NCBI RefSeq assembly: GCF_002871795.1
Contig: NZ_PNHL01000001.1
Span: forward strand, 164,797 to 228,796
DNA: 64,000 nucleotides
Direction of reading: 5' to 3'
DNA from: Brachybacterium sp. UMB0905
GTDB lineage: Bacteria; Actinomycetota; Actinomycetes; Actinomycetales; Dermabacteraceae
The notes beneath the pieces are model-generated. The model did no database searches and was not told where the DNA came from. It saw nothing but the letters and a program-made list of their open reading frames with translations. The translations under genes were made by a program, and so were the position numbers. This document shows positions 12,919 through 20,417 of this stretch, piece after piece; position 1 is the first letter of the stretch, and the number at the start of each line of letters is the position of its first letter.

Positions 12919-14134
12919 CGACACGCCCGAACGCCTTGCGCACGGAGTCGCGCAGGCGATCCGTGGACCCCTCAATCTCCCTCCGCACCCTTCGCGAGTC
13001 CCGGTCCAGGCTGTCCAGCAGCGCGAAAAACCTCTCGTAGTAGTCATCGTCCAGCAGGAATTCAATCGGGATCGCGAACGCTTCCTGACCGATCTGATCG
13101 AAGAAGACACGCCCCTTGTCTACGTAGTAGATATTCAGCGAAGGAACACCCGAACTGACACCGATGATGTTTGAGTGCAGACGGAAACCCACCATCATGC
13201 GGGCCGCGGAGATCACCGAGCGCAACTCAGCCGCAGACAGGATGTCGCGCTCCAGTACCTTCATGACGCCCGTGCCGCTAAACCCGTCTGCGATTCGACG
13301 GCAGAGCTCAGTGTCGCCTTCCTCCATGTGCATGGGAACCAAGAGGACGTTGGTGCCATACCTCTCAGCAATCTGCGAGACCAGCTCCACCACGCGACGG
13401 ACGTAGGTGTCGAACTCCTCTGTCCTACGACTGGAGTCCCGTCCAAGCGCAGTCAACAGCTTTTTCTTGTACTTGAACGGAATCAGCCCGCTCTGCTTAT
13501 AGTGGAACCACTCGCGGGGCGCCACGCAGACGAAGTTCTCCAGAAACTCCGGGTCGATATCGAACTGAGCCTCAAGCTTCCGCACGAGGTGCACGTCGGG
13601 CCTTCTGGGGATCGGGAGCACCGCAGGGTCCGATGATGCGATTACTCGATCACCGGGGGCACCCCAGTCGATGAGCTTTCGCCGCGATTCCTCGTCACGG
13701 ACGATGAACAGCCGGCACCTGCCGACCACAAAACGGATCAGCCGCTTGCTGGAGATCGAACGTGTCGGACCGATCCCCTGATACGCGCCATAGATGTTCG
13801 GGTTGAAGAGCGAGATGATAGCGATCTTGAGGCACCAGTACCACAGTGCCATCTTGTTCGTGTAATCCTTGAGAATCTCGCCGCCACCCCAAAACACTGC
13901 ATCACTCTGGCGCGCTATGCGTGCGAGCCGCAGCAAATCAAGTGGATTCAAGGACTGAAAATCCATGTCCAGGAATTTTATCCCATACCACGCTTCATCT
14001 CTCTCCGGATACTGAGAGATGCCTAGGATCCGTGAGTTCGGGAAACGCTCACGGATGAGCTCAATGTTACCTTCGGCTATTGCGCGGTCCCCGCGATTCT
14101 TCGCGAGGTCGCTATTTATCAGAAGGATCTTCAT
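12911..14134 (-). CDS. polysaccharide pyruvyl transferase family protein
   Basis: The 407-residue protein starts with MKILLINSDLAKNRGDRAI, the nucleotide-binding opening of CsaB-like enzymes, which put pyruvate ketals on surface polysaccharides. AVFWGGGEILKDYTNK and GAYQGIGPTRS fit the same family, as does the MMVGFRLHSNIIGVSSGVPS segment near the C-terminus. ATG 14134 was chosen over a 27-codon longer frame because the conserved fold begins there. The GT4 stop is 11 bases upstream and the flippase-like gene overlaps at the end, so the three form an operon. Lower GC than neighbours suggests this operon was acquired as a unit. Substrate unknown. Confidence 0.85.
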   Translation of the reverse strand: MKILLINSDLAKNRGDRAIAEGNIELIRERFPNSRILGISQYPERDEAWYGIKFLDMDFQSLNPLDLLRLARIARQSDAVFWGGGEILKDYTNKMALWYWCLKIAIISLFNPNIYGAYQGIGPTRSISSKRLIRFVVGRCRLFIVRDEESRRKLIDWGAPGDRVIASSDPAVLPIPRRPDVHLVRKLEAQFDIDPEFLENFVCVAPREWFHYKQSGLIPFKYKKKLLTALGRDSSRRTEEFDTYVRRVVELVSQIAERYGTNVLLVPMHMEEGDTELCRRIADGFSGTGVMKVLERDILSAAELRSVISAARMMVGFRLHSNIIGVSSGVPSLNIYYVDKGRVFFDQIGQEAFAIPIEFLLDDDYYERFFALLDSLDRDSRRVRREIEGSTDRLRDSVRKAFGRVDA

Positions 14135-14145
14135 GGGCTCTTTAG

Positions 14146-15453
14146 TCACCGTTCGCCTCCAGGCAGAAGGAATCGTTCGAAGAAGTCGAGATGGCGCCGG
14201 GCAATGGCGGACCATTCGAACTGGAGCGCGGTACGCCGCGCCGCCGCCCCCATGGATATGCGCGAATCCTCCGGAAGGGCCAGCGCTCGCTCGATCGCAG
14301 CTGCCAGCGCTTCCGGGTCTCGTTGTGGAATCAGGTACCCATCTACTCCGTCGGTGAGGACGTCGTCGGCGCCGCTCACGTCAGTCGCGATGCAGATCCT
14401 GCCGTAGGCCAGCCCCTCCATGAGAACGACGGGCAACCCCTCGGCGTCACCGCCGTCCGTGATTATCGAGGGAAGGACGACTAAGTCGGCCGCGCGGAGA
14501 ACTCGGTCCTTCTCCTTCCCCGTGGTGTATCCGAGGAAAGTGACTCGGTCCGAGATGCCCAACCTCGCAGCGAGTCCCTCAAGCTCTCCCCGGAGCGGAC
14601 CGTCTCCCGCGACCAGTAGGCTCGCGTCGCACTTCGGAGCCACCCGAGACATCGCGTGCAGGAGGTGATCGACGCCCTTCTTCTCCGCCAGACGTCCCAG
14701 GAACAAGACCACCGGCCCCTGGGGGAGATCGAATTGTTGACGCAGGTCGTCGGCCCCAGCAAAGTCCTGTCCGGGGAGGGCGACGCCCATCGGAATGATT
14801 TCCGAAGAGTCGGAAGGGGGCTGCGCACCGGGGAGGAAGGCGGCCAGCTTTGCCATCGAACGTCGGCTGACAGCCGTCACTGCCCGGGCCCTCCGCGTCC
14901 CCCATCGCACCAGCATCCGGCCCAGGATGGGTACGTTGTGCCACACGTCGACGTCTGCGGCATGTGTGGTGAAGACGAAGGGGACTCCCGTGAGTACGGA
15001 CACCGCGCAGGCACACAGCGCTTGCGGAGTGAACCAATGTGCGTAGATGACATCGGGGGACAGAGTCCTGGTCAAACGAAGCAGGGCGATGAACTCCCCG
15101 AGGAAGAGCCCGGGCACGAGCAAGTACCGCAGCGGCTTCTCGCGGAGCGCCGGGAGGATGCCTCGCCCCGTCAGCGCTTCCCACCCGTGCGGCCACGCAT
15201 AGTGAAATCGGCGCTCGGTGTAGTGCTCGTGCTCGACGTGGCTCCGCGTCCTCGTGTACCTATCGTGAGGGGCGAGCACCGTGAACTCGATGCCCGGTTC
15301 ACACTCCTTCATGGCGATCACCTGGTCCCGGACGAATCCAGGAACGGGGTCGCCAGGGTCGGCAGGGAATGTCGAGGCGACGACGAGAACGCGCCGCAGC
15401 GCCGAGCGACGATCACCTGCGCTCTGCGCTGTGAAATCCGCCTGCTGGCTCAT
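14146..15453 (-). CDS. family 4 glycosyltransferase
   Basis: A 435-residue GT-B enzyme. The N-terminal half has VVASTFPADPGDPVPGFVRDQ and FTTHAADVDVW; the C-terminal half has VVLFLGRLAEKKGVDHLL and the E-x7-E site DAEGLPVVLMEG. It should add a sugar from a nucleotide donor to a lipid-linked or surface glycan in the cytoplasm. It is first of three tightly spaced genes with the pyruvyl transferase and flippase-like protein. ATG 15453 has AGGG seven bases upstream, and TAGCAT on the minus strand at 15495-15490 could be its -10. Donor and linkage cannot be predicted. Confidence 0.88.
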   Translation of the reverse strand: MSQQADFTAQSAGDRRSALRRVLVVASTFPADPGDPVPGFVRDQVIAMKECEPGIEFTVLAPHDRYTRTRSHVEHEHYTERRFHYAWPHGWEALTGRGILPALREKPLRYLLVPGLFLGEFIALLRLTRTLSPDVIYAHWFTPQALCACAVSVLTGVPFVFTTHAADVDVWHNVPILGRMLVRWGTRRARAVTAVSRRSMAKLAAFLPGAQPPSDSSEIIPMGVALPGQDFAGADDLRQQFDLPQGPVVLFLGRLAEKKGVDHLLHAMSRVAPKCDASLLVAGDGPLRGELEGLAARLGISDRVTFLGYTTGKEKDRVLRAADLVVLPSIITDGGDAEGLPVVLMEGLAYGRICIATDVSGADDVLTDGVDGYLIPQRDPEALAAAIERALALPEDSRISMGAAARRTALQFEWSAIARRHLDFFERFLLPGGER

Positions 15454-15484
15454 CGCCCTCCCTTGACCGCACGTATGGCATGCG

Positions 15485-15497
15485 GGAGCATGCTACC
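15485..15497 (-). promoter_or_regulatory. candidate -10 box of the GT4 operon
   Basis: Minus-strand TAGCAT (15495-15490) lies in the divergent 197-base gap. Two CATGC/GCATGC elements at about 15480-15496 form a short inverted repeat around it. No clear -35. Confidence 0.25.
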
Positions 15498-15595
15498 CGG
15501 CCTCCCACCACTCGACTCCAGCTGGCTGAGCCGTTCCGTCTCATCCATGTCCAGGAGATCTTCCCGTCTCATCCGATTGGTATGGTCTCCGGTCG

Positions 15596-15601
15596 TACAC
15601 T
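15596..15601 (+). promoter_or_regulatory. candidate -10 box of the GT-C-like gene
   Basis: TACACT, a good actinobacterial -10, lies 49 bases before ATG 15651. The start codon has GGGA six bases upstream. No matching -35 at normal spacing was found. Confidence 0.35.
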
Positions 15602-15650
15602 GGACGCAGCACCTCTCGACAGGGGCGCCCACAGGCGCGATGGGATCTCA

Positions 15651-17489
15651 ATGACCACACTGGCTAGCGGCGAGGTCCGCGGCGCCACGATCGAAGACAA
15701 GCCCGACAAGATCGTCGATCCAGCTCCTCTCTCGGACCGACTGCCCCCTGCCGCCGGCCCGTTCTGGACCGTCACAGCGGTCGTCTCCGTGGCAGTGCTT
15801 CTGGCGGTCAACGTCACGGTCTCCCGTACTGCGGTCGCTCCGAGGACTCCCTGGGACGAGATCGTGCCGTTGCAGATGGCGAGAGAACTTGCCGGGCAAG
15901 GTCCGGTATCGCAGATGTCGGGGGCGGGCTACTTCCCGGGATGGGCGATCCTCCTCACTCCGATCTGGTGGTTCACACAGGATCCGGCCGCCGTCTACAC
16001 GGCCAGTATCGGCGTCGTCATCGCACTCGCGATGGTCACGGTACTTCCCTTGATGCAAATCGCCCGGCTGCTCGGCCTGCCGACGGCCCAGGCGGTGACC
16101 GCCGCGGCCCTCACCCTGTCCGTTCCTGCTCGCACCGTCAACGCCGACTACGTCCTCGCTGAGAACCTCTTGGCGCTGCTGGTCGCCTGTTCGGCGCTGG
16201 CGGCCTTCCGGCTGTGGCAGCGCCCGTCTCCGCTCACGCTCTTTCTCTTCATCCTCGCCGTGACTGCGGCGTACCTGACGCATGCGCGCGCACTTGCCGT
16301 CGTCCTCGCCGCTGCCGTGTGGCTGCTGCTGTTCGCCTTGCGCGACTGGCGGGTCACGGTCGGTGGAGCCGCGCTGCTGGTCGGCGGCTATTGGCTGGTC
16401 AAACTGTTGGTGGCTGAGATCACGATCCCCATACTGCTGTCGGGATTCGGGCAGGGCGAACTGCTCGGCGACAAGCTCGAGAATCTCGCCCCTGGCCCGT
16501 TCCTCCGAGTCGCCTTCGCGCAGGCGTGGGGGCAATTCGCGGGCTCCTTCGGCGTCACCGCCCTCGGACTCGTCGTCCTCGCCTTCTTCGTCTGGCGGGA
16601 GCTGCGCACGCTGCGTGTGGGCCCATACGGCTTCATGGCGGGGCTGTTGTTCGTCGCCTCCGCCGTCTCGGTGATCGCCTGGTCGAACGCGGGGCCGCAG
16701 GAACGTTTCGACGCCCAGGTATATACCCGCTATATCGACCCGTTCGCAGTGCTTGCGATGCTCTTGGGAGTAGTCGCCCTTCTGCGTACGGTGCGCCGAC
16801 CGCTCCTGCTTGCCGCAGTCGGGCTGGTCCTTGCCGACACGGCAGTGGTGCTGTTCAAGGTAGCGCCTTGGGCGAACACCTGGGGCACGATGTACGGGCC
16901 CGCGAACTCCGCCGCGATATTGGCGTGGGCTCCCCTGCGACCGTCCGATCCTTTCCCGCACCCTCTGATCCCGGCGCCGGGGAATGCGAACGAGCTCTGG
17001 TTCTGGGCAAGCCTCTGCCTGGTTTCCGGCGTGCTTGTGATGCTCGCAGTCCGCACCCGACCCCGCGTTCTCGCGATCCTCATGCTGATCTCGTTCGCCG
17101 TGCTCTCCCTCTTCGCGAATCCCTCCCAGTCGCGAGACTTTCCGGCGCCGTTCACGGAAGCCCTGGAGTCAGCCGAGGACACCGCAGGAGCCCCGGAGGG
17201 ATCGCTGTCTGTCGACCTGGACATGGAGTGTCACGGACCTGCGCTGACCCACCACCAGGTGACGAACTGGTCCGGTTTCTGGCTCTCGCCCCGAGAAGTG
17301 GAGACCATCGATCCTCGCCGAGGCGAGAGCTACGACTCCGACATCGTCATCGCCTGCGGCGACTGGCCGAGAGGACAGGAGATGGGGGCGGAGGCCATCG
17401 CGGGATCCGGGTACTACACGTACAAGGTGTGGGTCCTCCCAGGTGAGCTGCAGGACGAACTCGAGGAGGCCGGGCTCCTGGTCGAGTGA
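15651..17489 (+). CDS. multi-spanning membrane protein, probable GT-C fold glycosyltransferase
   Basis: The 612-residue protein has about eleven to twelve membrane helices and a C-terminal extracytoplasmic tail. In the first outer loop it has TPWDEIVPLQMAREL with Asp69-Glu70, the acidic pair expected of GT-C enzymes that use polyprenyl-phosphate sugars. Overall topology (long first loop, AENLLALLVACSALAAFRLW, tail of about 150 residues) suits that class, but no specific family is recognised. It is divergent from the GT4 operon and near UDP-glucose dehydrogenase, so a role in surface-glycan assembly is likely. ATG 15651 (MTTLASGE) is preferred to the longer frame because it has a Shine-Dalgarno-like GGGA and follows the TACACT box. 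Confidence 0.55.
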   Translation: MTTLASGEVRGATIEDKPDKIVDPAPLSDRLPPAAGPFWTVTAVVSVAVLLAVNVTVSRTAVAPRTPWDEIVPLQMARELAGQGPVSQMSGAGYFPGWAILLTPIWWFTQDPAAVYTASIGVVIALAMVTVLPLMQIARLLGLPTAQAVTAAALTLSVPARTVNADYVLAENLLALLVACSALAAFRLWQRPSPLTLFLFILAVTAAYLTHARALAVVLAAAVWLLLFALRDWRVTVGGAALLVGGYWLVKLLVAEITIPILLSGFGQGELLGDKLENLAPGPFLRVAFAQAWGQFAGSFGVTALGLVVLAFFVWRELRTLRVGPYGFMAGLLFVASAVSVIAWSNAGPQERFDAQVYTRYIDPFAVLAMLLGVVALLRTVRRPLLLAAVGLVLADTAVVLFKVAPWANTWGTMYGPANSAAILAWAPLRPSDPFPHPLIPAPGNANELWFWASLCLVSGVLVMLAVRTRPRVLAILMLISFAVLSLFANPSQSRDFPAPFTEALESAEDTAGAPEGSLSVDLDMECHGPALTHHQVTNWSGFWLSPREVETIDPRRGESYDSDIVIACGDWPRGQEMGAEAIAGSGYYTYKVWVLPGELQDELEEAGLLVE

Positions 17490-17670
17490 CCGCGGCCCGC
17501 GCAGGGCCCGAGGACTCCGCCGACCACGTCGGCCCCGGATCGCGGACCGCGGGCCCGATCCGAGGGCACCCGGACGTCACCTCGGTGAGGCCGCCTCATC
17601 ACCCTGGGAGTGCGCCACAGCACTGACCAGCCGTGGAGGGCGTTTCGGGCCGGGACCCGCGACCACCGGT

Positions 17671-17676
17671 TACCAT
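17671..17676 (+). promoter_or_regulatory. candidate leaderless promoter of UDP-glucose dehydrogenase
   Basis: TACCAT ends 7 bases before ATG 17684, the spacing at which the transcript would begin at the start codon. No Shine-Dalgarno sequence precedes the ATG, which supports a leaderless mRNA. Confidence 0.5.
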
Positions 17677-17683
17677 CGACGAC

Positions 17684-19000
17684 ATGCGAATCACCACCGT
17701 GGGATGCGGGTACCTGGGCGCGGTCTACGCCGCGTCGATGGCGTCGATCGGGCATGAGGTCCTAGGCCTGGATGTCGACCAGAAGAAGATCGATAACCTC
17801 GCGGCGGGGATCCCGCCGTTCCACGAGCCGGGCTTCGACGAGCTGCTGCGCGAGGCCCTGGACACCGGGCGGCTGACCTTCTCCACCGACTACTCCCTGG
17901 CGGCAGATTACGAGGCGCATGTGATCTGCGTGGGCACCCCGCAGCAGGTGGACTCCGCCCGCGCAGACCTCACCTATGTGCATGCCGCCGTGGACTCCCT
18001 GATCCCGCATCTGCAGGACCACCACGTGGTGCTGGGCCGCTCCACAGTGCCCGTCGGCACCGCGGACTCTCTGGTTCAACGGCTGCGCGACGCCGGGGTG
18101 CAGGCCCCGCTGGCGTGGAACCCGGAGTTCCTGCGGGAGGGTTTCGCGATCGAGGACACCCTGCGCCCGGACCGCATCGTGTACGGCCTGCCGGAGGATC
18201 CCGCGGAGGCCGCGCGGGCCCGCGAGGTACTCGATGGGATGTACGCCACGATGCTGGAGGCCGATACCCCGCTGGTGGTGGGCAACTACGCCACCGCCGA
18301 GCTGGTGAAGGTCTCCGCCAACTCCTTCCTGGCCACCAAGATCTCCTTCATCAACGCGGTCGCGGAGGTGTGCGAGGCCACCGGCGCGGACGTGTCCGTG
18401 ATCGCGGAGGCGATCGGCCTGGATGACCGGATCGGCCCGAAGTTCCTGCGCGCCGGCATCGGTTTCGGCGGCGGCTGCCTGCCCAAGGACATCCGCGCCT
18501 TCATGGCCCGCGCCGGTGAGCTGGGCGTCACCGAGGCCCTCGCCTTCCTGCGCGAGGTGGACCATGTGAACAACCGCCGCCGCGACCACGTGGTGAACAT
18601 GACCCGCAAGGCCCTGGGCGGTTCCTTCACCGATAAGCGCATCGCGGTGCTGGGCGCTGCGTTCAAGCCCAACTCCGATGACACCCGCCAGTCCCCCGCG
18701 CTGTACATCGCCTCGAAGCTCTCCGGGCGCGGCGCGGATGTGGTGGTCACCGATCCGGCGGCGAACTCCCGCGTGCACGCCGAGCGGCCGAACCTCGCCG
18801 TGGCGGAGGACGCCTACGCGGCAGCGACCGGCGCCGATGTGGTGCTGCTGCTGACCGAGTGGGATGAGTTCAAGCAGCTGGACCCGGTGAAGCTGCGCGA
18901 GGTGGTGGGCACCCCCCACATGATCGACGGCCGCAATGTGCTGGATCCGGCGCAGTGGCGTGAGGCCGGCTGGACCTACCAGTCCATGGGTCGCCCCTGA
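17684..19000 (+). CDS. ugd: UDP-glucose 6-dehydrogenase
   Basis: It oxidises UDP-glucose twice with NAD+ to UDP-glucuronate, a precursor for acidic surface glycans. The 438-residue protein has the Rossmann opening MRITTVGCGYLGAVYA, the substrate region PEFLREGFAIEDT, and the active-site GFGGGCLPKDI with Cys265. A C-terminal UDP-binding domain starts near GAAFKPNSDDTRQSP. ATG 17684 is chosen over a 17-codon longer frame because the nucleotide-binding motif normally begins within a few residues of the start and a -10 box fits a leaderless start. UDP-mannose or UDP-ManNAc dehydrogenases look similar, but the substrate motif is Ugd-like. A terminator follows at 19031-19065. Confidence 0.93.
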   Translation: MRITTVGCGYLGAVYAASMASIGHEVLGLDVDQKKIDNLAAGIPPFHEPGFDELLREALDTGRLTFSTDYSLAADYEAHVICVGTPQQVDSARADLTYVHAAVDSLIPHLQDHHVVLGRSTVPVGTADSLVQRLRDAGVQAPLAWNPEFLREGFAIEDTLRPDRIVYGLPEDPAEAARAREVLDGMYATMLEADTPLVVGNYATAELVKVSANSFLATKISFINAVAEVCEATGADVSVIAEAIGLDDRIGPKFLRAGIGFGGGCLPKDIRAFMARAGELGVTEALAFLREVDHVNNRRRDHVVNMTRKALGGSFTDKRIAVLGAAFKPNSDDTRQSPALYIASKLSGRGADVVVTDPAANSRVHAERPNLAVAEDAYAAATGADVVLLLTEWDEFKQLDPVKLREVVGTPHMIDGRNVLDPAQWREAGWTYQSMGRP

Positions 19001-19030
19001 TCGCTCCCGCGCTGTTGACCTGAGCAGTCG

Positions 19031-19065
19031 CCCCGTCCGGCCCCTGTGCCGGGCGGGGTTTGCTT
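19031..19065 (+). terminator. intrinsic terminator of ugd
   Basis: CCCCGTCCGGC (19031-19041) pairs with GCCGGGCGGGG (19048-19058) through one G-U pair around CCCTGT, followed by TTTGCTT. This is the most classical rho-independent terminator in the window. Confidence 0.8.
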
Positions 19066-19069
19066 GAAT
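19064..19069 (+). promoter_or_regulatory. candidate leaderless promoter of the M18 aminopeptidase
   Basis: TTGAAT ends 6 bases before ATG 19076, suggesting transcription begins at or near the start codon. It abuts the ugd terminator. Confidence 0.35.
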
Positions 19070-19075
19070 AGCAGG

Positions 19076-20395
19076 ATGACCCACACCGCCCCCGCCCCGT
19101 CCGCTGCCGCCCGCGAGAACGCCCTGGACCTGGGTGCCTTCGTCACGGCATCCCCGTCGAGCTTCCACGCCGTGCGCGAGAGCGCCCGCCGCCTCGAGCA
19201 GGCCGGGTTCACGCGCCTGGAGGAGACGGAGCACTGGGAGCGCGACGATGTGGCCGGGAACCGCTTCGTGGAGCGCGATGGGGCGATCCTCGCCTGGTCC
19301 GCGCCCGAGGGCGCCGATGCCCGCTCGCCGTTTCGCATCGTCGGCTCGCACACCGACTCCCCGGCGCTGAAGCTCAAGCCCAACCCGCAGCTGGGCGCGG
19401 AAGGCTTCGCCCAGGTGGGCGTCGAGATCTACGGCGGGCCTCTGCTGAACTCCTGGCTGGACCGGGAGCTGCGGATGGCCGGGCGCCTCACCCTGCGCGA
19501 TGGCCGCAGCGTCCTGGTGGACACCCCCGGGCTGCTGCGTGTGCCGCAGCTGGCGGTGCACCTGGACCGCGCGGTGAACAAGGAGGGCCTGGCCCTGGAT
19601 CCGCAGCGGCACATGCAGCCGATCATCGGCCTCGGCGAGGTGGATGTCCTCACGGTGCTGGCCGAGCATGCGGACGTGGAGCCCGTGGAGATCGTCGGCA
19701 TGGATGTGGTGACGGTGGATGCGCAGTCCCCCGCCCTGTTCGGCGTCCGCGAGGAGCTGCTGGCCTCCGCCCGCCTGGACAACCTCTCCTCCGTCCACGC
19801 AGAGGTGCAGGCCCTGATCGCCCTCGCCTCCGGTGAGCGGGAGGAGCCGGCCGCGGGCGGTCCCGCCCCGATCGCGCTGATGATCGCGAATGACCACGAG
19901 GAGGTGGGTTCGGCCACGCGGTCCGGTGCCGGTGGCCCGTTCCTCGAGGATGCGCTCGTGCGGATCCATGCGGCGCTCGGCGGGGATGACGTCTCGCGCC
20001 GCGAGGTGATGGCTTCCTCGCTCGTGCTCTCGGCCGATGCCGGGCATGCCGCCCACCCCAACTACCCTGAGCGGCACGACCCGGTGACCCGGCCGCGGCT
20101 CGGCGCGGGGCCGATGCTGAAGATCAACGCCCAGCAGCGGTATGCGACCGATGCCGTGGGCATCGCGGCCTTCACTGCCGCGTGCGAGCGCGCCGAGGTG
20201 CCGCTGCAGCATTTCGTGTCCAACAATGCGATGCCCTGCGGCTCCACCATCGGCCCCATCACCGCGACGCGCCTGGGCATGACCACGATCGATGTGGGGA
20301 TCACGCTGCTGTCGATGCATTCAGCCCGGGAGATGTGCGCGGCCGTGGATCCGCTGTTGCTGCAGCGCTCATGCAGCGCGTTCCTGGCGGGCTGA
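19076..20395 (+). CDS. M18 family metalloaminopeptidase
   Basis: The 439-residue cytosolic enzyme releases N-terminal, typically acidic, residues from peptides with two metal ions. Metal and catalytic motifs are in order: GSHTDSPALK, LDNLSSVHA, NDHEEVGSATRSGA, SADAGHAAHPNYPERHDP and the late LLSMHSARE. These match aspartyl aminopeptidase (PepC/DNPEP-like), and the length is typical. ATG 19076 follows a -10-like TTGAAT by 6 bases. The frame extends ten codons upstream into the ugd terminator, which argues against an earlier start. It has no evident link to the surrounding glycan genes. Family certain, physiological peptides unknown. Confidence 0.93.
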   Translation: MTHTAPAPSAAARENALDLGAFVTASPSSFHAVRESARRLEQAGFTRLEETEHWERDDVAGNRFVERDGAILAWSAPEGADARSPFRIVGSHTDSPALKLKPNPQLGAEGFAQVGVEIYGGPLLNSWLDRELRMAGRLTLRDGRSVLVDTPGLLRVPQLAVHLDRAVNKEGLALDPQRHMQPIIGLGEVDVLTVLAEHADVEPVEIVGMDVVTVDAQSPALFGVREELLASARLDNLSSVHAEVQALIALASGEREEPAAGGPAPIALMIANDHEEVGSATRSGAGGPFLEDALVRIHAALGGDDVSRREVMASSLVLSADAGHAAHPNYPERHDPVTRPRLGAGPMLKINAQQRYATDAVGIAAFTAACERAEVPLQHFVSNNAMPCGSTIGPITATRLGMTTIDVGITLLSMHSAREMCAAVDPLLLQRSCSAFLAG

Positions 20396-20417
20396 GAACC
20401 GCCCCGCTCCTTCGACG

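Noticed and set aside
17762..20320. 852-codon minus-strand open frame
   Set aside because: Antisense to ugd and the M18 aminopeptidase; both plus-strand genes have full catalytic motifs.
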